A stretch of DNA of 64,000 nucleotides from Fasciola hepatica (Eukaryota; Platyhelminthes; Trematoda; Plagiorchiida; Fasciolidae), in NCBI GenBank assembly GCA_948099385.1, contig CANUEZ040000156.1, positions 4,092,001 through 4,156,000 of the forward strand. Direction: 5' to 3'. Shown piece by piece: positions 1 to 13,800 of the stretch (within the stretch, counting starts at the first letter, position 1; every line of letters starts with the position of its first letter). The position numbers and the translations under genes were made by a program. The notes under the pieces were generated by a model. The model saw nothing but the letters and a program-made list of their open reading frames with translations, did not search any database and was not told the origin of the DNA.

Positions 1-3000
1 CTGGATATTCGAGGAATCAATTTCGAGAAACTGGTTTAGAGTGTTACCAAAGGAAAGTTAGAAATAGAGTGAACGTGGTGTTATCAAAGAGCAGTCGAAG
101 ATGCCTGCAGGATATAGAGCAGATTGGTCTTCCATTGGATAACTCATTGTGAAGGGAGCCTGTGACACAAATACAGGTGAGTCGAACGGGATAATCAGAT
201 TGGCCCTTCTATATAGGTAGTTCCGATACTATATGGAAAATCACATGGAGGCAGAAACCTTCAGGAGCGTGGACGGTGAATAGACACCGAACGAGGAATT
301 ACAGAGAGAGGCCTTCCAGGAAACACTGTCGGAGACAAACGCTGCTGATGTAACAAAGCAAGCATGCACAAGTGGTAAAGAGGAAGGAAGACAGCGGCGA
401 CTGGGACAGGCCGGACCCTAAGGAGCAGAGGAAGTTGAAATGGTGTAAGGGTGCAATTTTCTGCATACGTAATAAGGGGATGAGTAACCATGTGGTTGGT
501 ATTTTGTTTCAGTGGATGGCAGGTACTGCATGATGGGGGTAGCAGTCAAAAAGGACTAGATCGACGAAATAGGGAGAGTAGGTACGGAATGCAACGGCGA
601 AGGCTAGATTTTGGTCATTGTTCTCGGTGCTGCCACGCAGAATGAAATGAACTGTTTGTGTGGAGTACGGGAAGTAGATGCTGATGGGGTGCGGGGTGAT
701 GGGTGATGTCAGGAATCCATCCGGCCGTCCGGCGAGACCATCAGGGTTGATTGTAATCCTGGTTATCGGATTGTGATCGCTGGTCAGCCATGTAGTTTTG
801 TGGGGCATTTGGTTGATGGTTAAGATGTTAGGCGCATGCTTAGCAAGAGTATAAAATGGTTAGGCTGATAGGTGGTAGAAGAGTAAAGGGACCCAGGCGG
901 GGATCAAAAATAATACAGTAGAAGGGGGTGGGGTCAAAAATAGGAATGGGAAAAGGGGAAGACGGCATTTAAGCTGTCGACCTGGCTGTAGGTGAGGGCG
1001 GAGAAATCATAAGAGGAAAACGAAATGCTCAGAGCCAAGGTGAGGTCTTCTTGTATAAATGCGAACGTGCTGGTTTACCGTTGGGTTATGAGTAATTACA
1101 TGCGTGCGCTTGCTTGGTGGAATGGGGCCCTAACATACCATGAGCAGATACGCTGTTTGGTGAGTATTGGTTAACAAAGGATGGCAATCTGAATGGTAAG
1201 ACTCTAGTCGGCGGAGGAGAGCAAGGAAAAGGACGATGAGACTACTGAGTTATAGCCCGAAACAAGAGAATCAAGTGGAGAAGAGCCCCTATCATTAAGT
1301 GAATAACAGTTTATTAGGGGAATTAGTGTCAGTAAAAACTTTGGTTTCGTAACTGAGCCAACTTGATAACAGACAAATCATCGCTGACTCTAGACAACAT
1401 TATTAGTGCTTGGGCTCTGGGGGAACACAGAAAAAGTGAATGTACGGATGGTAAATTATGAAAGTGCAATGATTACGTTCCCCGTTTCGACAACCAATAT
1501 AGGCGAGGCTTTGTCCGTAGCTGTTAAGTGTAGGCGTATCAAAGCCGGGGCGTCGTCAGAGCGGAGGCGGCATGACGTAACTTTTCAAACCGTGTATCGA
1601 CTACCGCATCAGACCTCAGCAAGCTGGTCAAGGACTTAGCAGGGAACCCAAAAGGGTTGAAGCTGAGTAAGGTGGGGTCGGCAAGTATGTGTGGAGGGTT
1701 CGAAAAGCGTGCTGTTAACCCGCACTGGTCTAGACAACAGGAACTGCAGGTTAACTTGAAAGAGTGGGGTTTTCCATATGCAGGGTCGGGTTAAGGCTGT
1801 TTTCAAAAATCCATCTGTAATGAAGAAGGCAGTGAGCATTAGCCCAGGACCTTCCCAGCCAGAAGCGTATTTTTTCATCTTTTTTATAGAGGAGAGGGAG
1901 AGCGAATTTACTCCGTACTGTAAACTTTCCATTTCTCCTTGACCTACCTTCCTTTACACGTGGCCCACTGGGTCCCAGGCTGATAGGGATGGCTGTTTCC
2001 CCTAATTGCGAGACCGCCACGGACCAGAATCCTTCACCTTCGGGGGGTGTTTCTGCCACAAGCAGTGAAAGAAAAAGACAGGGTAGAGCAATCACTCAGA
2101 TAATGACAGCGTTCCTGGGGCTATCAGTTTGCACCTTTCTCTCGCCAAAAACAGAGTCGGACGGGTTCCAGTATATATGCGAGCCATCTGGTGAAAGCAC
2201 CGCCGATTTTGATATGCAGGGTAACTTCGCGGGCACGACGAAGTTGGTGGATAGGTGTCACCACTGGCTTGGCAGAGGTTGACAGCCAGCTAGTGAAGGG
2301 GCAACGGGCGATGGGGCAGATAAGCCAACGATTTTCGGCCGAAAGTCGCACGCTGAAGGTGAGGACTGATGAACTGTAAAGATCATAGGATCCAGTATAC
2401 CGAAAACTGGTAAATAACGGGGAGAATGGTTTCGGTAGGGAATTGGTTGTAGGTCCGAATGAAATAACTTCTTGATCAGTCGCGGGTGAGTGCTGCGTAG
2501 AAAAATGAGGCGTTGTGTGAGGAGCAGATTGATGGTAGAGATCTATCTCAAAACCTTGAGCCCCAGGCAAAATAGTGAGTCAAAGTCAGGTGACGTCTAG
2601 CGGTAAATATTGTCTTGAAAGAGCTTTGAACTGGATTTAAAATTGTTGGCTAGGCATCTGCATGCAAATTAGAGTGTAACATGGCAAGATCTAATGAGGG
2701 GAAGAAGAAGAGTGAATAGACGAATGTCAAGAAGCAAGTTATTAATAACCACGCCGTGGCCTTGGGAAAAAGGATGAGGGGATGGGAGGAAATGGAAAAT
2801 TATTTGTAGCCAGATCCAGCAAAAGAGGTGAAGGTGGGACAGAATTACCGGACTGAAGATAAAACTATCCTGTAGGAAACAATAGAACAAAAGAAGCTGA
2901 AAGTTACAAAATGGAGAGAGAAGAAAGAAAGGGGAAAGAAAATTAGATTTGACGTATTGACCCAGTCATCCGATGTGCCGTAGCAAAATAGGATGGCTGC

Positions 3001-3343
3001 GTGTTCCTAACAGTGAAAAGTGCATGAATAATTCAGAGCCAAATCGTGCACCTGAGCGTTATACGGTATGAACTGGTCTGAATATTCCGGTGGGTACGTT
3101 ACGCTCATATACCAGAATACTACTTTTAGCGGAGAATCCGATCGTCCACTGATTACTCCAGTATGGAGGAAAAGCACTTCCCTCGCGGTTTCGTATTTGA
3201 TACAGGTCTACCCAGCGAACTCAAAAGTGTAAAGTATTTTAATATCACCCACGAAAGAAAAAACCCTCTGTCGGACGACGCTAAATATAGAGTCTTTATG
3301 CACATAAAGAAAAGTGATGAGCCGAGTGCACTACCTTGCATCA
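1..3343. other. No recognisable gene; purine-rich DNA
   Basis: Only short reading frames without recognisable domains occur on either strand. The given strand is visibly rich in G and A (many gaagg, gggga and agaag runs), unlike 7-19 kb. I see no splice-consistent exon, no transposon domain and no RNA gene. It is most likely old degraded repeat or intergenic DNA. Confidence 0.5.
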
Positions 3344-3348
3344 CACCG
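3344..3348. repeat. Left copy of 5-bp target site duplication (CACCG)
   Basis: CACCG directly precedes the solo LTR and is repeated exactly at 3723-3727 after it. Five base pairs is a normal duplication length for BEL/Pao integrases. Confidence 0.8.
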
Positions 3349-3722
3349 TGTAAGAAGCCCCCGAGCAATACGTAGCCCAATTTCTAACGGATCTCGAAAC
3401 CAGAACGCGATTGTCCGTGAAATCCTACGATGCTAGATTATCAAATGAACAATGACCTGAAGCTGATGCCAACCTCGAATATCCGATCACGGGAACTCAG
3501 AAAACGGGAACCAAGTCGTAGCGTTCGAGAAAGGAGCACTTGCTTCACGCAGGTCCATAATAAGGATATAAGAGAGCAGCTAGCTGGTCGCGAACAAACA
3601 AATGTTGTCCATAAAAACATACAGTGCATAAAATCAGGCCAATAGTGTAAATGAGTGGGTGATGTTAAGGGAACTTGAAATTGCGGTGTTTTAGGGGGGC
3701 TTTTCCACGATCGGTCGTTACG
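3349..3722 (-). mobile_element. Solo LTR of the BEL/Pao family, with target duplication
   Basis: This stretch aligns along its length with the LTRs of the intact BEL/Pao element at 38309-45010 and those of the copy at 22279-28856. Shared landmarks are an AGCAAT-CGTAGCC start, a GATTGTCCGTGAAAT block, a CTACGATGCTAG block, a GCGAACAAACAAATGTTG block, and a TTTTCCACGA-CGG end. It is flanked by CACCG on both sides (3344-3348 and 3723-3727), the 5-bp target duplication expected for BEL/Pao. No internal element sequence is attached, so it is a solo LTR left by LTR-LTR recombination. Its orientation matches the minus-strand elements. The terminal CA has mutated to CG. Confidence 0.85.
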
Positions 3723-3727
3723 CACCG
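3723..3727. repeat. Right copy of 5-bp target site duplication (CACCG)
   Basis: Exact repeat of 3344-3348 on the other side of the solo LTR. Confidence 0.8.
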
Positions 3728-6700
3728 TTGGCCACTATATGGGGCTTGGATGAGATTTTTCACTACATTCATTGCCTGACCTCGAGTGAATAAGTATGAT
3801 GAAAACAAAGCAAGCATCGAGTCCGCAATCCGGTACGCTCTGATCTTTGCTGACACCTGACACGAGATCATCTGTCGAAGGACTTGGTCATGTCCAAAAG
3901 GATCTCGATCGCTGACTTGTCATTACATAGAGTCTCCATGACTATAGTCACCTGGTCAACCTACAGGTTGAGGGAATCTGTCACACATGTCGCACAAGAT
4001 CTATTTCAGAAAACCGTGCTGACCAACGCCGATAATATTGTGACCATGAAGGTGAGGTGTCAGCCAACTCCTAATCATATCTACCATTCTGAACCCTTCC
4101 GGAATGTGATTTGCCAGTCAATAACTAACTGAATCCAGAAGTGACCCCTTTTCTACCCTGAAATAACGAATGAAACCCTGTAGTTGGGAGAAAAATATGG
4201 CAACCATTAGACGAACTGAATTTTTAATAACAACACAGGAATGTTTGTACCATCTCAGCTGGAATTATCTGGCGATAAATCGCCCAAACTCGATCAATAC
4301 GAAGGTCTCCTGATTGGTATCAGAGCTAAACGCTCATAGAAGTAAAACACCACCTTTTGTAGCAACTTCCTGGCAGTTGCAAAGCGCAGGCTTAAGAACG
4401 AACCTCGTTATATATCATGTCAAATCCAACTCGACCCAAGAAGCCAAAACATCGATTGAATGAGGAGTGATGAATTCTTTGAGTTCCAAATTGCGCGGTA
4501 TCTATGATAATGTTTCAGAAATTGAAAAATGTGCACCAAATTCCTACTTGGCAATGCTCCATCTCAAATGAGTCTTAAAGAATAATCTTTCAAGGCAGCC
4601 AAAAGAACCCATCAACCAAACCGCAAACCGACGGGAAACAAAGGGGCGATCGACATCGTGCTCAAAGCAGCAAGCCCGGAAGTTATGATGGCCTACCTCG
4701 GCCAGGGCTTTCATGTGAGTAGATAGATAAAATAAGGACAAAAGCAAAAAAGAATTGTCAATTTCAGTGACGAAGTACGTCTTCAAGAAAACTTTTGTCC
4801 GAAAATGCTCAACTGTTACGCAATTCAGCAGCCGCATCACCTTTGAGACGTTTGCCCATGTCACCAAAATTTAGCAGAAGAAAACGTTTTTCGTCCGTCG
4901 TCATGTGGGTACCGAAGTAAGGGCTGGAAGCCTCCGCAATCAGTAAAGGGTCATTTATGTAGGTAATTTATAGTCTAATTAAGAGAAAACATCACTAAAA
5001 TGATTGGTCCTGACCTCAGTAAACCTAGCCAGGGCTTCCGTTCTGCCTGGATGACCTAAAGCATCCAGTTTCCGCTTTTTCTTGTAAGAATCCGAAGGCA
5101 GTTGTACTTTTTAGAATATTAGTATTACCCAAGGAACAAATAAAGGTCCTTCTTTCTAGAAAAACTTCGCCAAAGTCTGACTAGCCTACTTTTGGAATGA
5201 TCTAAGGGGTTTTGCACCATGAGCCTTGTGGATCCCAGGGTGAGAGCGATTTTGTCAAGGCGATGATCAAGGCGAAAATATAGATGATCAACCGTCACCT
5301 CTAGTTCAATAGATACAATGGATTCACCCCAGTTTTTGAATGCATGATAGAGGGGCGATTTCTGCAAACACTATGGTACTGCCTACTGGTTATCGGAAAA
5401 TATGCTTCTGCAGACATGTCGGCGTGTAGCCAGGGGGACGTGAAAGAAACGAGGTACCATCCTATGGTGACTACCGGTGAGGTGACTCGGGATTTCAGTG
5501 CGTACGTTCTTCATAGTTAATAAAAGATCCACTGTTTTTTCCCCCGAGCAGGAAAGGATGGCTTTACATCTGGTTATCAACTTTAATATACGGAGGAAAA
5601 CCATGGGATTTTTGGAGAGAATTTCCGGACTGTCACTAGAAGAATCTCGCCACAAGCTCAGGTCCCGATGTCGTTCTTACTATTGAAAATTGGCCTGCGG
5701 AACACCTCCGAAGGCCACATCTTTCTTTAGAGGGGTACAGGTTTAGAAAAGATAGGGTAGGCAGGCACAAGAGTGGGTGCTTGGCTTGCGTAAAGCAAGT
5801 TCTTTCTGTACCCCAAATGGACACCGTACTTGAATCATTCCCGCGTTCCCCCTGGCTTACGGTACAGTTGTCAACCATTGTCACACTGGGTAGTCTGTCC
5901 TGCTGCACTACAGTCAAAGTCTATAACAGGTGTCTGGCAAATAGGCCTTTCATTGATAACCACCGGTTTGAAAGTTACCGGATTCAACCCAAGGAAGCAA
6001 CAATGCTTATTAGAGTTTCAGCGGTCCAGTTTAGTTGAAGGCGGTCTTTACCTGGTCGGAGAATGCAACCGTGTGGTTAAGCCCCTTCTTTTATCTTATC
6101 ACTCTCAGTAGCGCCGACGTAGTTGTGTTCTTCGGGAACCCAAAATTGTCCGCAACCGCGTCTTTAGAAAACAACCACTTTCTTGTTTAGTGAGTAGTAC
6201 TTTCGTTGAACCACACTACCACTGACTTGTCTCCCCTGTTTTAAACCTTTGATTATCTTTGCTACAATCTGCGACGGGACAGACCATATCAGATGATTTC
6301 ATTTTCCTCCGCTAAGTATACCGGTTCACACTCGCACTAACTCCAAACCCACTGGAACTTGCCTCCCGCACCAGCACTGAGGGCCAGGTAAGACATGGTA
6401 AGACCCCCCCCCGGAAAGGCCAACTTTCTCGGCCTTATCTTCTCTCACAGCCCCTACGAATCTTCGGTCCCCATTCTGCTTCATTTTCAGGGCAGCGACC
6501 GAGAAGGTTACAGGTGGTTTTTCATTCCGCTGCAGCTGCACTTCACCGAAGTAAGTCTCATTTAAAACGCGTCCACAATCTTAGAGCTAATGTGCGCTTT
6601 GTTTGAGTAGGTTTCTGTAGTCAGATCTACCATAGGAATGGCAGCAGCTCCTCAGGAGCTCGTCAAATTCAGGCATCAGTTCTTCCGATAACTACATATA

Positions 6701-8480
6701 GTTTTACATCCTGGATCCTGCCTCATAGTCACATTATTTATGTTCACATGAAGTGGATTACAGTCGGGTTCAGTTATAATCCAAAAAGCTTGTCCACGCA
6801 AAGGAAAAAAGCCTTTTTCAGGCATCCTGCTGGAAATATGCATACCCCTTATCACCCAATAATTATGGAGCTTAGCTGGCCAGTCTTGAATTGGTCAGTC
6901 TCTTTGGTAGATTAGGAATTCAGGTTAACTTCATGTCCTCTTTTTTGAGTTTACCTGGTGAAGTCCTACAATGGCTTGTCTTCGTTCTTTCAAAACCGTT
7001 CTGGAAACTTTGTGCCTCTTGGCTCATCAGCTCTGGTCCTTAGCTCCTTTGCGTTTTCATCTCGTCAGCTCAACAAGACAACTAACAAATAAAACAGAAT
7101 CTACAAAGGCCTATCATTTTACTCATTCCAATCGTCAAACGGGAATCGTGCCCGCATAGATTGCTCCAGAATCCGAACCATTCCACCCCTCTGGCTCTAC
7201 GACAACAATCAATACCTCCCTCCAATTAAACTGGAACCTCCCGCCAAAAAGCATGCATAACCCAGACGGGCGCAGTGTCCTCCCACGGTCTGCCGCTAAA
7301 AAGCAGCTGACTACTTTTATCCTACCAAGGGCATGTGCTTCTCGTAGCTGAGTCACGTTGTCCAAAACTCCCCTATTATTCACTCGGAGCTCGCCTCCCG
7401 CTGACAGAATTAACTCGCGAAGCAACGACTTTATCTCCACAACCATGGTGTCCCTTCTTATTAGGTCTGACTCGCCTCGGTAAGATTATCTGGAGCTCGG
7501 AATAAAGATAGATAAAGCCGCCATCCATCGCTTAACTACTCAACAAAAATTGGGTAACGCCCCCTTCTGATTTATCCGGAGACCTCAGTCATTACTTAGC
7601 CATTGGTATGGCCTTTGCTACCGACACGGTTTCTTCCTCCCCCCGCTACCATCAGTTCCCCTTTCTATCTCAACATCCTAAGTTAAAAACTCTTCTTGGT
7701 TGATTTCACTTTACCCAGCATCGGCCCACGTAGAGTAAAATTGGTCGCACCCAGCAGCGATCGCTAAAGGTGGATCGGCACCACTATTTTCGTCGTTGAA
7801 TCTATTCCTCCAGTCGCCTAACTCCGGTCTGGTGCCTTCAGAGTAGAGCCCCTCCGCAAATATGCTACGGTATAACAAGGGTCCCTTCATGAGCGTGCTA
7901 ATCACAGTCCATTATCGGTCACACCTCTGTTATATCCGGGGCAGTGGGGCGATTTACAAATACTGCAAGATTTCATACCTTCGTTCAGATGTTCTGCACC
8001 GTCTTACCATCTTTGGCGAGAACTCCGCTCTGCCTGCGAACTGTCTTGTTTTCTTTTGCAAAAAACAAGAAACATGCAGTTTATTAGTCCCTCCACTTGC
8101 TCCCTGTACACAACCCATTGGACCGGCTGGTGTGGGTGACCAAGCCTCTAGGCTAATACCAGGCCGGCAAAATTCATCTCTCACTCGTCGGTCTAATGCA
8201 GCGATCGGTTGTCTTATCACCCAATTTTCCCCTGCTCCAAGCCTTAGGTTTGGCACTGAACTAGCATGGACTGCTGAAGTGGCTTGGCTGTCCGCCGAAG
8301 CTGGGTTAATAATTTCCCTCATACAATCCTCCTAGCAGCTGGATGCAAATGTGTCTCCAACCTGGATCGTGCGCCGCATACGAGTCTGACTTCAGACGCC
8401 TGGTCACTGAGACTGTTGATGGCCAAATCACTGATATCTGATACGTCAAAATCTTTGAGTCGTAGTCCGCAGATCCATCA
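3728..8480. other. No recognisable gene
   Basis: Short frames only. I looked for KH, protease, RT and integrase signatures and for exon-like frames with splice sites, and found none. The strand bias shifts from mixed to pyrimidine-rich at about 7 kb. Confidence 0.45.
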
Positions 8481-8720
8481 CATCGCAAAACAACTTTCGT
8501 TTGGGATAATCGACATAGGGTCTTCCTCAATGCTTTCACAACTCTCCCATCTTTTTCAAGTGAGTCTTATCAACGGTCATAATTCTAACCCTAAACCTGG
8601 AACGTCTGGCATTATATGGGGTGATGTACTGATTGTATCTTTGCTTTAAATGGGCATCAAAGAAGCACTGAACCTGGCACTTCACAGAACCCGCTCGTAT
8701 TGGTGGATTAAATCAAGGTA
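8480..8720 (+). pseudogene. Eroded LINE reverse transcriptase fragment
   Basis: The plus-strand translation at about 8570-8640 resembles the RT palm strand (normally GVPQGSVLGPLLF) in a decayed form, read here as GTSGIIWGDVLIVSLL. The following bases read, after a stop, as EALNLALHRT. The LINE relic at 16.0-17.05 kb has a closely similar DALNLVLHFT in the same place, so the two are likely the same family. The frame is broken and the YADD-type motif is not present. Only the palm region is recognisable. Confidence 0.45.
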
Positions 8721-8910
8721 GTTGGCAATTTTAAGCAGGGTGACGTTACTACCACACCCAGCAAAACTTACTCAAACTTCCCTGAATCAGACAGCTGGTG
8801 CCACGAAAAATTGACGGAAGCCTAACTTTAAAACCCGCAACACACGGATTTATTGTGACGAGAATCGGATGAAAGAAGCCAAGTAGATAAATGTAGAGGG
8901 AGAACGTATT

Positions 8911-9235
8911 GAAAATCCTCCAAGTTTTCTACATGCTTTGTGAATGTGATTAGATTCGATATCTTTTTATGAAGCTCGCCGTGCTAAACATTTTTGCACG
9001 GTTGCTTATCTGTGTGAGAAGTTCGAATTTGGTCTTGAACCGTTCCTGACTATCGTGTCTAGACCAAGGGATGTGGAAGGGTCGGGTTTTACTGTTAGGT
9101 CTATTTGGTCGCATGCTTCAGGTTTGCGAAAATTGCACTTCATGCGATTTTCGATTCAGTACCGTAGAAACCACGAAGCAATCTTGTTCTGGTTTTGTAA
9201 TTCGTGTGAATAGACTACGCGTTGCTCGAATCAGT
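8911..9235 (+). repeat. Diverged BEL-like LTR (copy A)
   Basis: The part at 8941-9230 is almost identical (three differences seen in 290 bp) to the reverse complement of 15071-15360. A looser third copy lies at 14638-14965. The distal block, a CCGTAGAA run followed about 50 bases later by CTACGCGTTGCTCGAA, corresponds to the end of the BEL LTRs at 38309-38687 read on the opposite strand (CGTAGAAT ... CTACGCATTGCTCAAA). I therefore read it as a solo LTR of a distant BEL family. The 66-residue open frame across it is shared by the copy at 15.1 kb but has no protein resemblance. No target duplication was found. Confidence 0.6.
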
Positions 9236-10220
9236 ATTCTCGTTTCGTACGTTAAGCAAGTACAAACTTGACAAGAAAACTCGTTCTAAACGGTCAGAAG
9301 AGGAAACAAGGACTTTGAGGGGCAAAGGGTATTACCGGCATGTACCTGGGAGTGGTTTTCTCAGTTAAAATTCTTGTCATTTTGAAAGAGTGTCACAGAT
9401 TCATTTACCTAATGGATAGGTTACCGTACGGAAACCCATATCCCAGGATAACCGGCGGTTTTTGAGAGTAATAAACTGGTCACCGGTTTAGCTCTTATCA
9501 GTCACCACTGTGGACTTTGACAACATTCGTCTAGCAACTGCAGCTTATCTCCTTTGGCTTAATTTTATGCGATTGTAAGAAATACTCAGATTGGTTTTAG
9601 TGTCTGTTCCACACCGTCCGTGATTTTCTTCATATGATTACCACTTAATGAAACGAATAACTTGCCTAAGATGTCCGCGAGACAATCCCGGCACTGCGGA
9701 TCTCAAGGCACTTGAAGGCCAGAAGGCAGGAAAAGTTGAATCTCATGTAATAAATGGTGGGGAAACAGCTGTAGCATGTGACGCTATTAAATTATCCCTA
9801 TTCCCGTTGTCTTCCAACACCACTGATCTTATTCCTATTCAGCCTATCTTTGCGGGAAGAGCCAAAATATGGTAACCACACCTCAATCAGGGGGGCAGTG
9901 CGATGGCGACTACGGGAGTAGACAGCCACCCTTGATATATTGAGTTAAGCTCCGGGAAGCCTGGGAACCAGGAGCTCTGGTAGACTACAAGACGTCGGCC
10001 GGCCCCAAAGACAGGGTACGAGCGACAAGTGATGTCTCAAAGATGTGATCAGTCATACATCTGTTATACCTTCCCTGGGAGGTACCCAAAAACTATCCAA
10101 CATAAACCGGTGTTTGAGCATCCATCAGTAGTCCGTGCTCACTACCATTGAGGACTTGTAAAACCCTGCTCCCTAGCCGTAAAGGACGTCATGGTGTCAA
10201 AACAGTGGAATACCTCAATT
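9236..10220. other. No recognisable gene
   Basis: No frame with an identifiable domain and no repeat seen elsewhere in the window. Confidence 0.4.
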
Positions 10221-10229
10221 TTAACACCC

Positions 10230-10800
10230 TCTTTTAGGATTGGGTTTAAGTGACCCCGATAACTACCTCCCAATCAACCAAACCCCTCCATATGCAGGTT
10301 TATGCGAAGGACCATTAAAACGAAAGTTCTAGATTATCTGCCTAACAACAATCCATTGGACCCCTCCGAACAAGGCTCCATCAAAGCCAGGTCATATCCC
10401 TTCAGTCATTTTGAATTTCCCGGGACCGTTACCATTTCAGTGGACAAAAGGAAAGCAGTCCCCAATCTCTTTCTGGATATTACAGGAGCATTTAACAGAG
10501 CCCAACACAACCACCCACTGGCTAAAATTCTCTCACCAAGCATTACTGACCCCCTTCCCCCCCCCCCCCCGATTACATTCGTATGTATTATCTCGCCCCG
10601 AGGTAATATTGACCAATTGTCACCTATCATCACTCAAACCCGCAACCAGCGGAGTGACCTGGGGAAGCATCTTAGGTCTCTACTTATTTTGACGTATATA
10701 AATGAATCCTTCTTGCAGTTCAGCACGGAACTCCATTCCCCAGTTGCTGACGAAATTAAAAATAGTAAACTTTTGATCCGTACAACCCAGCAGCCACACT
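10230..10800 (+). pseudogene. Eroded LINE reverse transcriptase, fingers and palm
   Basis: The plus-strand translation keeps the order of a CR1/jockey-like RT. A DPDNYLPINQT segment corresponds to the usual S-YRPISLT block. About 166 codons of mostly open frame follow, with SVDKRKAVPNLFLDITGAFN matching the usual block ending in FLD-AFD-V. A TSGVTWGSILGLYLF segment, in a second frame, corresponds to the GVPQGSILGPLLF palm motif. A C13-14 homopolymer at about 10557 marks a frame change. The YADD region is missing. It is an inactive relic. Confidence 0.6.
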
Positions 10801-13800
10801 AGCTGGTCTTTTTGAAGACTTGACTTCCCTTACCATCGGAGCCTCAAGTGACAAGCATTTTTCGGATTCCAGAAGTGCTCTACTTGCCCATAAATATACA
10901 ATAAGTCCTGGAACCATCTTGTTCAGCGGCCAACCAATCTCCACTCCTCTTTTAGTAAGAGACCTCGCTTTGTTGACCACAGTGGATACTCCCTGCAAAA
11001 CAGCTTTTCACCCTTGTACCGCTTTCAAGCCTGACGATCGGGTCCGATTTCTCCCCCCCCCCCAATTTCTCACAGCGAACTACGAAATAAAAGCCCTGTG
11101 TATGTGGGCCTTTTGTCTAGTCTTTCTCCCTACAGGCAAGCGTTAAAAGCAAATCTCGAGGTCCCGAATGCAATGGACCTGAAAAGTGAACGCATCTCCG
11201 TAGATCACGCGTTCGAGGGAGACATCTAAAGGTGAAGCACCTGTGACACTTCAGCCAATTCAGCCACTTCTTACTCACTACGTGGCATAAACCTTTTTTA
11301 GTTGCGGCCCCATTCCCACATGGTTGATTGTTGCCCTTTTCCTCACCAAATAGCCGATACAAGCACAGCGTTTTTCCACCACTTCCTCACCTAATTCTCC
11401 GTAACTTGTTCTCCTCGTCCGATGCTACACTCTGCACCCGCCTTGTGAATAGAATTATTTCGCAGTCGGCAGCCCAATTGTTTAACATAGCATGAGCCCA
11501 TTCACTTCCACTTAATGTTTAGCTGGAAATGCTAACACTGTTCACCAGCATACAGTGAGCCGTGTGAATTTCGCTTCTCATCGAAAACCCATTCCAGCAC
11601 ATGCTGTTGTAGCCCTCGATTTGACGAACAAATGGTTGCAATCAATGTTGTTTTTTCTTGCATCATACATTACATTTAATCCTGACAGAACTCTACTCAT
11701 GTATATACCATGGTCTGACTTCTGCCATTTCCGTAAATGAACCTTCAATTCACTTGTTTCCTCGTTCCGTGCCACATCCTGTATCAACCTTATAGGTGGC
11801 ATTGTTTCGTGACCAGGAGCGCACATTTTTAATCCAGTGCGCACCTCTTCTTTGCGTTTTATCTTCCTCTACGGGAAAGACCGGCACTGTAGCCGATGCT
11901 CACCAAACCAAATAGATCTTTTCCCCCAATTTATTCCACTTACGTGTTCATTACTTCGTTACGCTGATGCACCGAGCATCAACCTAGGCTCTGGCTCTAT
12001 ATACGTTGTAGCCATTTATACTTCCTACTATCTCCCAGCTAGTCTTAATGTTCACCGTACAAACTGCGCTTTCGTTCTTCTCCGCCATTAATCTTTAGCT
12101 AGTGCTCAACCACAATGGGCTTCCCCCCTACCATTCCCCCTTCAGTCCTCCGTCTATGCGTGCATAACTTTCTACGATGTCTCACTGCTCCGGCCATCAC
12201 TCAAGCTACTATCATGGCTCGCCCATCTGGAAAAAGATTTGCTGCTCTGCGGATACACAACGGTGTTTTCATCAACCTGGCCCCTCGAGATCCTACACAA
12301 TCCCGCTAATCTTTTCTGTACTACGCGGTTTCGCCGGCTGTGTCATGCTGACACTGATAAACCATCAATATTTACTCGCGCAAGTCAGAGCTGTGAAGGG
12401 CGCCCTCGGGTCCACCAACTTGGCAAGCTTTCATGGGGTGTGCAGAATGTCCGCAAAGATGTACAAGGGCAACCGACACGGTGATTGTACCTGCCATCCC
12501 CAAGAATGGTTTTTAGATTGGATGACCAGGCAATGGCCAGTCCTACCAACAAGCACCGGTAGGGGCTACGAAAATTCTCTTTCAGCTCATATAAGTGCAG
12601 TCGTGTCTCGCTTTCATTTTCTCCCTTATTTTCGACCGATTTTCTATTGTGCACATTTTCAACATCACCCTAGAGCTTACCTCTTTGCAAGCCCGACAAA
12701 AATAACAACCCAATCTACTCCCATTCATCTGGCTGCCTTCAGCCTGTTTCTACTCCTTTCTCCATGCCTGTTTATTATACCGCACGCTATCACTAGTATC
12801 TTCCCCTCCACTTGCCCCTCTTCTGAGATTACTTGTTTATCTGCCCGAGATCCGCATCCGTAATCTTAATCATTGCGTGTAATAAACCTCATCACTCTTT
12901 GTCAGGTTCTTTGCTGCTATCCACTTCCATTCTGCAGTTCCGAACGATATATTTGTGGGGTATTCTTTCAAAGTATTCCATCAATATGATTAGATGGCTA
13001 TCCTTTGCTCCCTATGTAATCCCGTCAGTTCGCCCATATAAAGCTCTCGCATTCCACCTCACCGAATCTGTGAGCACCGAGTCCTCTCTATATTTCAACA
13101 TCTATGATGCATTTTCAGGCTCCTCTTCGCTTTGTCATAATCACGTTATCCGCGGTAATGAATAATCGTCAGTTTTTAGTAACTTACTTCACCTTCCCTT
13201 CAGAAAGCACCTCGAGTACCCTATTGCCGCGGCCAACGTATCACACAGATCTATCATCCAGTTTCGTTTTCCGTGGTGATACTCCAAGATGCATCCATCA
13301 CAAAGTGTTCCTTTTGTTCACGTTCACCGCCTTCAATCCGGCCACTTCCTTCATCATCACCCCGGCGATCAGCCCTTTGATGTGTTGTTAATTTGACATG
13401 TTCCATTCCGCCTATATCCACTCACCCAACTTTACCTCCGTCGTATCTGACTGGCTCTTTTTATTCCACCTTTGATGCTTCTTTTAGAGAAATCTTCTCA
13501 GTCTCATTCATTCTGCGGCGCCGTTGCTCCGTCCTGTTTTCCTAGCGGACCATCAATTGGCAACCACTTGGGTGCAACTTATTTTATCATCACTCTTGCA
13601 AGCCCCAGCATATGATTTTTCCGTGGCTGCACACTTCACATAGTTTTATCGCCTGTTCCCGTCTTTACGGGGAACTCCGTGGTCTACCTACTTTGATCTG
13701 GTCAATTCGCCTGACCTTGCCTATCCCTCTCTATGATTTGATATATTCTTTATCTCCACTCCGGTAACCCCTACCTTTGGAAGTTGTTAATTGGGTATTT

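Noticed and set aside
12177..12863. 228-codon plus-strand frame
   Set aside because: It lies in strongly pyrimidine-rich DNA, which has few stops. No domain, no splice context and no similarity to other frames.
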